DNA from: JANXSD01 sp043758125
GTDB lineage: Bacteria > Bacteroidota > Bacteroidia > AKYH767-A > OLB10
DNA: 18,207 bases
Direction: 5' to 3'
Assembly: GCA_043758125.1 (NCBI GenBank)
Contig: JAYVOC010000127.1
Location: forward strand, 1 to 18,207
Both the position numbers and the translations under genes were made by a program. This document shows positions 6,705-15,046 of the stretch, piece by piece; the first letter of the stretch is position 1, and each line of letters opens with the position of its first letter. The notes beneath the pieces were generated by a model that was not told the DNA's origin, made no database searches, and worked only from the letters and a program-made list of their open reading frames with translations.

Positions 6705-7130
6705 TTACTTACTTGTTTTTTCTTCTTTCTGCATCACGAAATAATCATTTATTGGATCCATCACATAATCGATCCATCCACTACCATGTTTATCTGCCTC
6801 CTCTTGAGAAGGAAAATCAGTATGTGAAATTATTACCGCCGTACCTGCATCATTTTTTTTCAACTTGATATTTACTAATGATGGCTTGGTGTTTTTATTC
6901 CATTCTTCTGGTCGCCAAGTATAACCTAATTCCTTTCCTGGATCATACGCAGTAACTTCTCCTTTTACCCATCCGTCAAAGAGTTCAAATACGCCACCTA
7001 TTTTTTCTTCTACGATAGAAAATCCTCCACCCCACGATGAAATAATTCCTGGATTTGTTAATGCTTCAAATACTTGATCAGGATTTGCATAAACAATATA
7101 ATCTGCTTTAAAAGAAAATTTTGTTGCCAT
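6705..7130 (-). CDS. SRPBCC / AHSA1-family protein
   Basis: A 141-residue START/Bet v1-like protein of the AHSA1 type. Visible landmarks are the N-terminal strand and helix IVYANPDQVFEALTNPGIISSWGG (~12-35), the GGVFELFDGWVKGEVTAYDPGKEL stretch (~45-68), TWRPEEW (~71-77), a TAVIISHTDFPSQ strand (~96-108), and the closing helix with GSGWIDYVMDPINDYF. These folds make a hydrophobic pocket. Bacterial members are mostly uncharacterised, with some acting as stress or lipid-binding proteins and Aha1 acting on Hsp90. No signal peptide, so cytoplasmic. It starts 32 bases after the end of a metalloprotease gene and may share its transcript. A strong terminator follows it. Confidence 0.87.
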   Translation of the reverse strand: MATKFSFKADYIVYANPDQVFEALTNPGIISSWGGGFSIVEEKIGGVFELFDGWVKGEVTAYDPGKELGYTWRPEEWNKNTKPSLVNIKLKKNDAGTAVIISHTDFPSQEEADKHGSGWIDYVMDPINDYFVMQKEEKTSK

Positions 7131-7162
7131 AATATAATACTATTTTGATGATTTAATTTTTA

Positions 7163-9244
7163 TTAGTTAACAAACATTACTTTTTGTTGGAATACATTAT
7201 CGCCTGCTTTTATTCTCAACGTATATACTCCAGAATAATTTTTATTTACAAAACTGTATTCAAAAATTCCTTTAGAAATAGATGATGGTTCTGATGTTGA
7301 AATTTTTCTTCCTAAGGCATCATACAATTCTACAACAACACTCATTGCATCAGTACGATCCAATTTAATATTTAAAACAGAATTTGCAGGATTTGGCCAA
7401 GCAACAAAACTAAATTTACTTGCTAATATTTCATTGATTCCAACGAGTCCTGTTATATTGATGTCATCAATATAAATATTATTTCCATTATCATTTTTAA
7501 ACTGAAACCTAAATCTTACTGAGGGTTTACCACCAAATATTCCATTTGATAATGCAATTGTTTCTGTTCTCCATTGAGTTGCATTCGGAACAAAGGTTGG
7601 GAAAATAGGGTTTGCAGTTGTTTGTAAAAATGATCCTGATTTTTGATAACGTTGACTCCAACTATTTCCACAATCATTACTTACAAAAATAGTCAGCGAT
7701 GAATTATCTACAGAACTTTTTGATGCAAACGCTAACTTGAATGTAAGTTGTGCTCCAGTAATATTTGTTAAATTATATGGAGCTGAAATCAATTCATCAA
7801 CACCAGCAACATTTCCATTATAGTTAAGAATTCGTGCTGATTTACTCCCAGTAACGGCAGCAAGATTTGTTATTTCCCATGTGTTATTATTTCCAGCATT
7901 TTGAATCACCCAATCATTACCAGGTATTGTAAGTGATTCAAAACTTTCGGTTGTAGGAGCCATAATATTCGCAACAGGTGGCGTTACATTTACAAGCCCT
8001 ACACGAGTAATTGTGGAAGACCCTATTGAATTTGTGACTGTTAAAGTAACATCGTATGTACCTGTTGTTGGATAAACAATTGTAGGTGTTGCTGAGGTGT
8101 CGGTTGCAGGAATTCCACCAGGAAAATTCCATACTCGTGATGTAACATCGCCATTCCATGAAAAATCATTAAAGTTTATTGATCCTCCTTCACAAATAGC
8201 TTTTAACGTAGAAGATAAATCAGCAATAGGTGCACATGGATTTGTAATATGCCCATCTTCCGTACCAGTTGCTGTTAATGTTGATACATCCCATAATACA
8301 TCACGATTACCAATTGAAGAATTTAATGCAGCATGCATCGTATACTTTTGTTCTTCAGTAAACATCTTATGACAGCTTGCATAATCCATATAATTTTGCA
8401 CATTATCAATTTGTCCGCAAGTGTTTTGTGCAGTATTACAGGTAAAATTATTTACACCAATTGTATTTGGGGTATCAGATATTCCATCATCGATACCGCA
8501 GTTGGATGGGAGTCCGGGAGTATTAGTTCCTCCCCATGTATGTGGTAGATTTAACCAATGACCTACTTCATGCGTGAGTGATCGAGAAGAATAATTTGAC
8601 CCATTAGAAGTTCCTATACTTCCAACATAGTCATGCAAAATTACAACACCATCAGCTGAAGCACTGATACCTGGATAATATGCGTATCCCGCAGCACCAC
8701 TCGCAATATTTTTAACAACCCAAATATTTAAATATTGATCCGATGGCCAATCAACAAGTGCCTTTACATTATCACTAGCAATTGCTGTTAGAGGAGAAAA
8801 CGTTCTTGTAATTCCATCAGTACAATTTCCTTGAGGATCTATATTTGCTAAACGAAATCTAATTTGGCAATTTGCGAAGATGGGTTGAAAGAGAGGGATT
8901 ACATCGTTTGTATCATCATTTAATTTCTGAAAACTTAAATTTAAAATATTCACAGCATCCACAATTTGATCTTTACTTATGTTTTCATATCCATAGGTAT
9001 GAATCACATGAAAAACAACAGGAATTGAATACAGTACCGTATCTGTTAAAATGTTTTTGTGTTGACTATTTATAAAGAGCTTTGTATAATCTTGAAGCTG
9101 TTTCCTTTTTTGTACTATTGTTGGATCTGATTTAACGGCTTCTTTCCATAAACTATCGGTTCCACAAAATTTTGGCCAATCATTATTTTGAGCAGATAAC
9201 GAAAGACTAAAAATGCAAAGAGAAATGATTAATAAATATTTCAT
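7163..9244 (-). CDS. Secreted M43-family zinc metalloprotease with PKD domain and T9SS sorting signal
   Basis: A 693-residue exported protease. A signal peptide (1-18, MKYLLIISLCIFSLSLSAQ) is followed by a propeptide-like stretch. The pappalysin-like M43 domain spans ~70-320: zinc motif HEVGHWLNLPH (225-235, ligands H225, H229, H235, catalytic E226) and Met-turn YMDY (~285-288). A PKD domain (~340-420) has WNFPGG and YDVTLTVTNSIGS. A MAM/choice-of-anchor-like jelly roll (~430-600) contains SNDCGNSW and NNIYIDDINI. The last ~80 residues (WPNPANSVLNI, GVYTLRI) are a type A Por/T9SS sorting domain. The enzyme should leave the cell by type IX secretion or stay on the surface. The upstream neighbour is a clear paralogue. 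All catalytic residues are present. Confidence 0.93.
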   Translation of the reverse strand: MKYLLIISLCIFSLSLSAQNNDWPKFCGTDSLWKEAVKSDPTIVQKRKQLQDYTKLFINSQHKNILTDTVLYSIPVVFHVIHTYGYENISKDQIVDAVNILNLSFQKLNDDTNDVIPLFQPIFANCQIRFRLANIDPQGNCTDGITRTFSPLTAIASDNVKALVDWPSDQYLNIWVVKNIASGAAGYAYYPGISASADGVVILHDYVGSIGTSNGSNYSSRSLTHEVGHWLNLPHTWGGTNTPGLPSNCGIDDGISDTPNTIGVNNFTCNTAQNTCGQIDNVQNYMDYASCHKMFTEEQKYTMHAALNSSIGNRDVLWDVSTLTATGTEDGHITNPCAPIADLSSTLKAICEGGSINFNDFSWNGDVTSRVWNFPGGIPATDTSATPTIVYPTTGTYDVTLTVTNSIGSSTITRVGLVNVTPPVANIMAPTTESFESLTIPGNDWVIQNAGNNNTWEITNLAAVTGSKSARILNYNGNVAGVDELISAPYNLTNITGAQLTFKLAFASKSSVDNSSLTIFVSNDCGNSWSQRYQKSGSFLQTTANPIFPTFVPNATQWRTETIALSNGIFGGKPSVRFRFQFKNDNGNNIYIDDINITGLVGINEILASKFSFVAWPNPANSVLNIKLDRTDAMSVVVELYDALGRKISTSEPSSISKGIFEYSFVNKNYSGVYTLRIKAGDNVFQQKVMFVN

Positions 9245-9265
9245 TTTGATTTGATAAAATTATTA

Positions 9266-9298
9266 GAATGCCCCTATAGATAAACTACAGAGGCATTC
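9266..9298 (-). terminator. Terminator-like hairpin between the two metalloprotease genes
   Basis: GAATGCC (9266-9272) pairs with GGCATTC (9292-9298). After one mismatch the stem continues for six pairs, one a U-G wobble only in minus-strand RNA, around an ATAAA loop. A T-rich stretch follows on the minus strand. It lies 20 bases after the stop of the upstream protease gene and would end, or reduce, read-through into the second one. Confidence 0.6.
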
Positions 9299-9318
9299 GT
9301 TTGATTGATTAAATCCTA

Positions 9319-11436
9319 TTATTCGATAACTACTTTTTTCGTTACTGCATGCTCGCCAAATGTAAGCCGTACAAGATATACTCCTTTCTCAAGTCCTTCA
9401 TTCATTTGATATTGATGATCCCCTGCTGCCATTTCATTTTCGTATGTATCAATTAATCTACCTCTTGCATCCATAATTTCTACCTTAACATGTCCTGATC
9501 TTATCGTACTAAAATCAACAAATGTATTAGACGATGAAGGGTTCGGATAAATATTAATATTTGCATTTTGAATATTTAATTCATCAACACCTGTTATTGT
9601 TCCATTAATATTTATGTTATCGATATAAATATTATTTCCTACATCATGAGTAAATTCAAAGCGGAGACGAACATTTGGTTGAGAAGAAATTGTAAGAGGT
9701 GAAAGACTTACTATTTCATTTCTCCATTGACTAGAAACTGGTGCGAAGTCAAATGCAACTGCTGAAACTGTTGTAGGGAATGATGTTCCTGATATTGTTT
9801 TACGTGCCGACCATGATTTTCCACAATCAGTAGAGAAGTAAATAACAAGCTTATCAGCATTTGATCCTGTAGAACTTTTATAAGCAAATGCTAAATCAAA
9901 AGTCAAGGAGGTTGCAATTACATTTGATAGGTTCATTGCTGGCAAAATAAATTCATCAGGACCTTTATCATTGTAGTTCGCATAGTTATGTATGTACAAT
10001 GATTTTGTTCCAGTTTTTGCTGCATTAGAAGTAATCGCCCATGTAGCTTGTCCATTTGAATTTAAAAGATACCAATCATTATAGGGAAAAGTTCCCGTTT
10101 CAAATCCTTGAGAAAAAGGAATCAATGAAGGTGCAGTACTCGAGGAAACCGTTACCAATCCTGTTAATGTTTTTGTGTCTGTTCCTGCGCTATTTGTCTC
10201 GGTTAATGTCACATCATAAACTCCCGAATTAGGATACGTCACAACGGGATTTGCAGAAGTATCCGTTGCAGGTATGCCTCCTTGAAATGTCCACAAACGA
10301 GAGGTAGATTGACCATTCCATGAAACATCCGTAAATGTAAGAGTGCTTCCTGCGCAAACAAATTTCGGACGAGGATTAAAATCAGCTTTTGGAGAACATA
10401 AAACTGCTGGAGTTCCATCTGTTCCAGTAGCAATTAAATTAGCCTGACTCCACAAATTATCTCTATGAGATACTGGTGCTAATAATGTTCCTTCCATAGC
10501 ATCAGCCTGTCCAGTAGTAAAAATATTCATGCAATTACCATTTGTATAATCCATGTAATCTGAAAATAATATTCCTGGTGATGTGGTAGTACATGCATCT
10601 AATTCAGGCCAGGTTGGACAAGTACTTAAATTCCAATTCGCTTGATTAGGAGTATCAAGTATATTATCAGTACCAGAACATGCACCAGCATCGTCTCCCC
10701 AAATATGTCGTAGGCTTAACCAATGACCCGCTTCATGCGTTAAAGTTCTGCCATTTTCATTTGAGGAAGCAGCAGTTCCGATACTTCCAAAATAAGAACT
10801 CTTCACTACAACTCCATCTGTGGTATCTGAACCACCACCAGGAAATTGAGCAAAGCCAATTACGTCACCAGGAGAACCATTTGTGTTTGCAATACTGCCT
10901 ACGACCCATACATTAAAATATTTATCATTAGGCCAATAACCAAATACCTTAACATTATTTCTTGCGCCAAATGATAATGGTGAATAATGACGAGTTACAC
11001 CATTTGTACAATTTCCGTTCGGATCAATTTGCGCTAATCGAAATTCAACTTGGGCATCAGCACCTAAAGGTTGGAATGCAGAGGGTGTATTTACAGTATC
11101 GGCATTTAGTCTTCGGTAATCTTCATTCAGTATTCGTATTTGATCATCAATTTGTGCTTTACTGATATTCTCTACTCCACCATAATGAACAACATGAACT
11201 ACTGTTGGAATAATATATGTTGCCGGACCAGGAGAAGCTTTTTTATTTCCACTCGCATGTTTCTGTGCAGTATAATTCCGAATCCATTTATCTAATGCTT
11301 CACGATTTTGAAGTAATTGCGGATTATTTTTGGCATCATTCTGAAACATAATTTCAGAAAGGCATTTTTCTTGTGCATGTGCCGTATGTGTGATGGCGAA
11401 CATACTGATCATGGCAATAGCCAATAATTTTTTCAT
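9319..11436 (-). CDS. Secreted M43-family zinc metalloprotease with PKD domain and T9SS sorting signal (paralogue)
   Basis: A 705-residue protease with the same order as its downstream neighbour. A signal peptide (1-22, ending THTAHAQ) comes first. The M43 catalytic domain (~73-330) has HEAGHWLSLRH (234-244) with three zinc histidines and the catalytic glutamate, and Met-turn SDYMDYTNG. A PKD domain (~350-430) has LWTFQGGIPATDTSANP, almost the same as in the paralogue. A jelly-roll domain (~440-610) has STDCGKSW and NNIYIDNINING. The C-terminal T9SS domain has YPNPSSSNTFVDF and GVYLVRLTFGEHAVTKKV. It likely digests extracellular protein or processes surface proteins. A TATTTTTA box at 11480-11487 could be its -7 element, though no -33 TTG is seen. 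Confidence 0.93.
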   Translation of the reverse strand: MKKLLAIAMISMFAITHTAHAQEKCLSEIMFQNDAKNNPQLLQNREALDKWIRNYTAQKHASGNKKASPGPATYIIPTVVHVVHYGGVENISKAQIDDQIRILNEDYRRLNADTVNTPSAFQPLGADAQVEFRLAQIDPNGNCTNGVTRHYSPLSFGARNNVKVFGYWPNDKYFNVWVVGSIANTNGSPGDVIGFAQFPGGGSDTTDGVVVKSSYFGSIGTAASSNENGRTLTHEAGHWLSLRHIWGDDAGACSGTDNILDTPNQANWNLSTCPTWPELDACTTTSPGILFSDYMDYTNGNCMNIFTTGQADAMEGTLLAPVSHRDNLWSQANLIATGTDGTPAVLCSPKADFNPRPKFVCAGSTLTFTDVSWNGQSTSRLWTFQGGIPATDTSANPVVTYPNSGVYDVTLTETNSAGTDTKTLTGLVTVSSSTAPSLIPFSQGFETGTFPYNDWYLLNSNGQATWAITSNAAKTGTKSLYIHNYANYNDKGPDEFILPAMNLSNVIATSLTFDLAFAYKSSTGSNADKLVIYFSTDCGKSWSARKTISGTSFPTTVSAVAFDFAPVSSQWRNEIVSLSPLTISSQPNVRLRFEFTHDVGNNIYIDNININGTITGVDELNIQNANINIYPNPSSSNTFVDFSTIRSGHVKVEIMDARGRLIDTYENEMAAGDHQYQMNEGLEKGVYLVRLTFGEHAVTKKVVIE

Positions 11437-11509
11437 TGTAGAATTATTTACGAATAAATGAAGGATTGTTTTGAAGCTATAAAAATACGAATTCCCCTGA
11501 TTCTTTCAT

Positions 11510-11538
11510 AAAAAAACCCTCTGTATTTAGCAGAGGGT
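11510..11538 (-). terminator. Intrinsic terminator of the DUF349 gene
   Basis: ACCCTCTG (11516-11523) pairs with CAGAGGGT (11531-11538) around a 7-base loop. On the minus strand the stem runs into seven T (11516-11510), a textbook intrinsic terminator. It lies about 31 bases after the DUF349 stop codon and just before the promoter region of the next protease gene. Confidence 0.87.
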
Positions 11539-11569
11539 AATAATTTTTACAACAATGTTACATCAATGT

Positions 11570-13732
11570 TTATACATTTCGTAATTCTTTCAATTTTGCT
11601 TTTAGCTTATTCATCTCCTCTTTTGCTTCCTGAATCTTTTGCTCATACTCTTCCTTGAGGGCATTTGCATTTTTTGATTTGGCAAAGAACCCAAGATTGT
11701 TTTCAAGAGTTTGTACCTCGCTGGTCAATTTATTTACGCGATGCAATAAGTTACGTTGTTCATCATCTTGTCCTCCACCAGTTCCTGATGTAGATCGCTC
11801 GCCTCTATCCTGTCGAGGAGATCTATCTTGGCGCTCAGTATGTTCTGGTCGAGATTGATAGGATTGACGGTATTGTGGATTTGATTTAAGCGCTTCGAAA
11901 TGTGCTTGTATTGCCTTACGGAAACGCGATTGAATGTCTTCTTTATTAACAAGAGGAACCAACCCCATTTCAGTATATTCACGTTGGAACGCTTTCAATT
12001 GATCCAAAGCAGCATTCGCATCTTCTGGTACAACATACTCTTCAACAGCAGTAATCAATTCGTTTTTCCTTATCAAATTACCAGCTTGCGCTTGATCTTG
12101 ATCCGCAAAATGAGCCGTTTTACGATGAAAAAATTCGTCGCATGCAACTTTAAATCGTTGCCATATCTTTTCATTTTTATCTCCTGAAGGACCAATTTTT
12201 TTCCACTCCTGTTGCAAACGAATTAATTCACTTCCCGTCGACTTCCAATCACTACTTTCCTTAAGCGCTTCAGCCTGAATACACAATTCTGTTTTTGCTT
12301 GTAGATTATTCGAATATTCCTGCTTTTTATTTTTGTAAAACGCATCCTTATTCTTAAAAAATTGATCACAAGTTACTTTAAACTTTTGCCAAATTGTATC
12401 ATTTTGCTCTTTGCCAGTAGGTCCAATTTTTCTCCACTCTGCCTGTAATTCAAGTAGATTTTTTAAACCATCTTGCCACTGTGAATGTTTTTCAAAAGGC
12501 TCCTTTAAAAGTGTTTCTGTTTTTTCAATCAACGCATTTTTAGCTACTAAATTCGCTTCAAATTGAGTTTTCATCGAATCGAGATAACCACGTTTGTTCT
12601 CGTAGATTTTATCAACAGCAGCCTTAAAACGCACCCAAATTTCTGTACGATTTTCACGAGGAACAGCACCAATTTCTCTCCACTTATGTTGAAGCGATTG
12701 AATTTCATTTAATGCTTTATTGAGCGATGGCTCAAGCAATAATTCTTCCGCTTTCTCACTAAGATGCATTTTCATTTCGAGATTTTTTTTCATCTCTAAA
12801 TCCTGCAACTCACGATTTATTTTTATGAACTCATAGAAACGATCACAATATAATTTATACGTCATCCATAAGTCATTCATACTTTGAGGCGGCACAGGAC
12901 CAATAGCCCTCCACTTTGCTTGCAAATCATGAAACTCATTAAAAGCTTTAGACATATCTTCTTCCTGCTGCAAAATATTCTTCATACTCTGAAGAATATC
13001 ATTCTTTGCTTTCAAATTTTGCTGACGGATTTTCTCCTGTCCTAACACAAAATCTGAACGTCGTTTTTGGAAGCTTTTATACGCATCGAAGAACGGTTCT
13101 TCCAATGCATCTTTATATTCAAATTCTTCTTTTATCCCGCCTTCTTCTGTAAATTTTGTTAGAGCAGCATCGCGTTCCTGATTAACTAGATGTTGAAAGG
13201 CATCTTTAGCAGCAGCAACACGATTTTTTACATGATTGACATCAACTTCCACACTTAAAATAGTCATACGATCAAGTAATTGCTCCTTACTAAGCGTACC
13301 AAAATTCTCGAGCGGTTCAGCTTCAATTTCCTCAGGATGAGCAGCAATTTCTGTAAGATGCTTTTCCTCTTCGGGATGAACAGCAGCATTTCGCTCTTCA
13401 ATAACATTTTCAGAATGATTCATAGGTGCCGCAACCAAAGCTTCAACTATGTTGTTTTCAGTTGAAATATTTTCTACAGGTGCATTATCTGTATGATGCA
13501 TTTCCACTTCGGGATGCTCGTTAGCAATTACCTCTTCAATAACATTTTCAGAATGATTCTTAGGTGATTCAACTTCTGTTTCAACAATGTTATTCTCTGT
13601 TGAACTATTTTCAACTGCTGCATTTTCTTCTGCCTGCGTAGGAACAGATGCTTCCACGTGATTTGTATTGCTTTCAGTGGTTTCGTTTACTGGATTTTCC
13701 GGATGTCCGGATGTTTCTGTGGTGCTTTCCAT
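11570..13732 (-). CDS. DUF349 repeat protein with acidic N-terminal extension
   Basis: About 720 residues from the ATG at 13732. The frame stays open to an ATG at 13837, but the extra 35 residues look non-coding, so I prefer the internal start (MESTTETSG). Residues ~1-140 are acidic low-complexity sequence with a 46-residue tandem duplication. Next come about five DUF349 units, each with a W-[RK]-x-IG motif followed by IW-x-[RK]-FK: at ~274, 351, 433 and 510, and a degenerate one at ~586 (YTEMGLVP). A basic, glutamine/arginine-rich linker (~625-650) and a C-terminal coiled coil (~660-720, LTSEVQTLENNLGFF) finish it. DUF349 is a helical domain of unknown role, usual as multiple copies in Bacteroidota. 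No signal peptide, so cytoplasmic. Confidence 0.85.
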   Translation of the reverse strand: MESTTETSGHPENPVNETTESNTNHVEASVPTQAEENAAVENSSTENNIVETEVESPKNHSENVIEEVIANEHPEVEMHHTDNAPVENISTENNIVEALVAAPMNHSENVIEERNAAVHPEEEKHLTEIAAHPEEIEAEPLENFGTLSKEQLLDRMTILSVEVDVNHVKNRVAAAKDAFQHLVNQERDAALTKFTEEGGIKEEFEYKDALEEPFFDAYKSFQKRRSDFVLGQEKIRQQNLKAKNDILQSMKNILQQEEDMSKAFNEFHDLQAKWRAIGPVPPQSMNDLWMTYKLYCDRFYEFIKINRELQDLEMKKNLEMKMHLSEKAEELLLEPSLNKALNEIQSLQHKWREIGAVPRENRTEIWVRFKAAVDKIYENKRGYLDSMKTQFEANLVAKNALIEKTETLLKEPFEKHSQWQDGLKNLLELQAEWRKIGPTGKEQNDTIWQKFKVTCDQFFKNKDAFYKNKKQEYSNNLQAKTELCIQAEALKESSDWKSTGSELIRLQQEWKKIGPSGDKNEKIWQRFKVACDEFFHRKTAHFADQDQAQAGNLIRKNELITAVEEYVVPEDANAALDQLKAFQREYTEMGLVPLVNKEDIQSRFRKAIQAHFEALKSNPQYRQSYQSRPEHTERQDRSPRQDRGERSTSGTGGGQDDEQRNLLHRVNKLTSEVQTLENNLGFFAKSKNANALKEEYEQKIQEAKEEMNKLKAKLKELRNV
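13394..13559. repeat. Tandem duplication with 138-bp period inside the DUF349 gene
   Basis: A 28-bp identical stretch occurs at 13394-13421 and 13532-13559, exactly 138 bp apart. At protein level it is part of two 46-residue units, one with VENSSTENNIVE and one with VENISTENNIVE, each followed by NHSENVIEE and a HPE-rich tail. The period is divisible by three, so the frame is kept. It is a recent in-frame duplication in the acidic N-terminal region. Confidence 0.85.
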
Positions 13733-14220
13733 GATTTTTAAAATAGTTAGATCGTCCGGATTGTAGAATGAACCCGGCCTGGGGAACGATACGTTATATA
13801 TTGAGTTTACACTAGATACAATAAAGGAAATATGCATTTAGAATAATGCAATCCATTTGACAAATGTAAGGCAAAAAGAAACTTAGCGCAAGAGATAATT
13901 TCATTGATTTTCATAATTTCTTGTGTAAAATAATGCCCAGCAACAGTAATTAATGAAAACACATCGATTCAGTGTATAAACATCATCTTACTGAAGTTAA
14001 ATAAATTTCCAGCATTTTCTTAATGACTACTATCTTCGAGTTTTTGAAAAAAACAGCATTCTCCTAAAGTTCAACATCTAACATTTGTAATACAATTCAA
14101 GATGTTAAGTTCCCGTTAATTAAAAAACCATTAGAACAACTTTAGATCTAAAAAATCTATCTTTCATCGCAGAAACCAATAGTATAGTAATTGTCATTCC
14201 ACAAAATAGCACAAACAATA
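13733..14220. other. Intergenic stretch between divergent genes, ~490 bp
   Basis: I see no convincing gene here. It must hold the promoters for the DUF349 gene (minus) and the regulatory-domain protein (plus). A possible plus-strand -7 box is TATCTTTC (14158-14165, one mismatch to TAnnTTTG), about 55 bases before the ATG at 14221, but it lacks a good -33 TTG. A nested inverted repeat occupies 14073-14106: AACATCT (14073-14079) with AGATGTT (14100-14106), enclosing TTGTA-A-TACAA (14085-14095). The rest is AT-rich with no structure I can name. Confidence 0.45.
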
Positions 14221-14955
14221 ATGTATCATTTATATAAATCAATTTGGGTCACTTTCATCTCTTTATTTCTTCAATTATTTTTATTCACTACTATTTTAAG
14301 TGCGCAAGAGATAGTTCCTCTTCAGGGAAGAGTTCAAGATATTCAATATCAAGATCTGTATCTTGAAAATATTATGATCATTAATTTAAGAACGCAACAA
14401 GGTATTTTTGCAGAAAATAATAATTCTTTTACAATAAACATTGAACGAAATGATACCTTGATAATTTCCGCAACAGGTTATTCGTTGAAACGTGTTTGCT
14501 TTCGCGACTCAGTACAAAGTCAAGGTAAAGTTTTTACTATTTCAATGAAACGATTATCTGTTCAACTAAAAGAAGTTACCATCTTTCAACAACGGGAATG
14601 GAAAGCAATTGAGAACGATTTACAAACTTTAGGATATAAAGAATCTGATTATAAATTAACTGGTGTGGAAGCATGGCAGAGTCCTGTTACAGCATTGTAT
14701 CAAGCATTCAGTAGAAAAGAAAGAAGCAAAAGAAAAGTTGCCGAACTGATGAATGATGATTTAAGAAAATCTTTGTTGATGGAAATCATCCATATCTACA
14801 TCAAAAATAAAATGATTGAATTATCTGATGATCAAATGGAGAACTTTATTAGCTTCATTGCACTCAATGACGAAGCGCTTAAAAATATGTCGCAATATGA
14901 TTTAGCAATATTTATTAAAGACCGTGCCTCGTATTATAATTCTAGGTTGAAATAA
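14221..14955 (+). CDS. Exported protein with carboxypeptidase-regulatory-like domain
   Basis: About 244 residues from the ATG at 14221; an upstream in-frame TTG at 14191 is a less likely start. The N-terminus YHLYKSIWVTFISLFLQLFLF, ending in LSAQE, is a signal peptide of ~30 residues. Residues ~35-125 resemble the CarboxypepD_reg-like (peptidase-associated) domain common in Bacteroidota surface proteins: LQGRVQDIQYQDLYLENIMIIN, RTQQGIFAENNNSFTI, DTLIISATGYSLKRVCF, then SMKRLSVQLKEVTIF. The second half is charged and helical (SRKERSKRKVAELMNDDLRK) with no known motif. Such proteins are usually periplasmic or outer-membrane associated, of unknown specific role. It is divergent from the DUF349 gene and convergent with glyS. 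Confidence 0.8.
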   Translation: MYHLYKSIWVTFISLFLQLFLFTTILSAQEIVPLQGRVQDIQYQDLYLENIMIINLRTQQGIFAENNNSFTINIERNDTLIISATGYSLKRVCFRDSVQSQGKVFTISMKRLSVQLKEVTIFQQREWKAIENDLQTLGYKESDYKLTGVEAWQSPVTALYQAFSRKERSKRKVAELMNDDLRKSLLMEIIHIYIKNKMIELSDDQMENFISFIALNDEALKNMSQYDLAIFIKDRASYYNSRLK

Positions 14956-15046
14956 TTTTTATTGAATAATAATTCCATTTGAAATTTATCAAATAAATAG
15001 AATCCAATCCTAAAAATTATTCTAGCAAATTTGAAAGCAATTATTT

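Noticed and set aside
8097..8372. Plus-strand open frame opposite the metalloprotease gene
   Set aside because: It mirrors the PKD-coding region of the protease and has no motif of its own. The same holds for the other antisense frames at 8333-8548, 10680-10916 and 12187-11900.
13733..13837. N-terminal extension of the DUF349 protein (35 residues)
   Set aside because: The added residues do not resemble the family, and the next ATG (13732) starts the acidic tail cleanly. I treat the stretch as non-coding, though a longer protein cannot be excluded.
14977..14994. Short hairpin ATTTGA/TCAAAT between the convergent genes ending at 14955 and 15047
   Set aside because: A six-bp AT-only stem is expected by chance in such AT-rich DNA. 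I do not call it a terminator.
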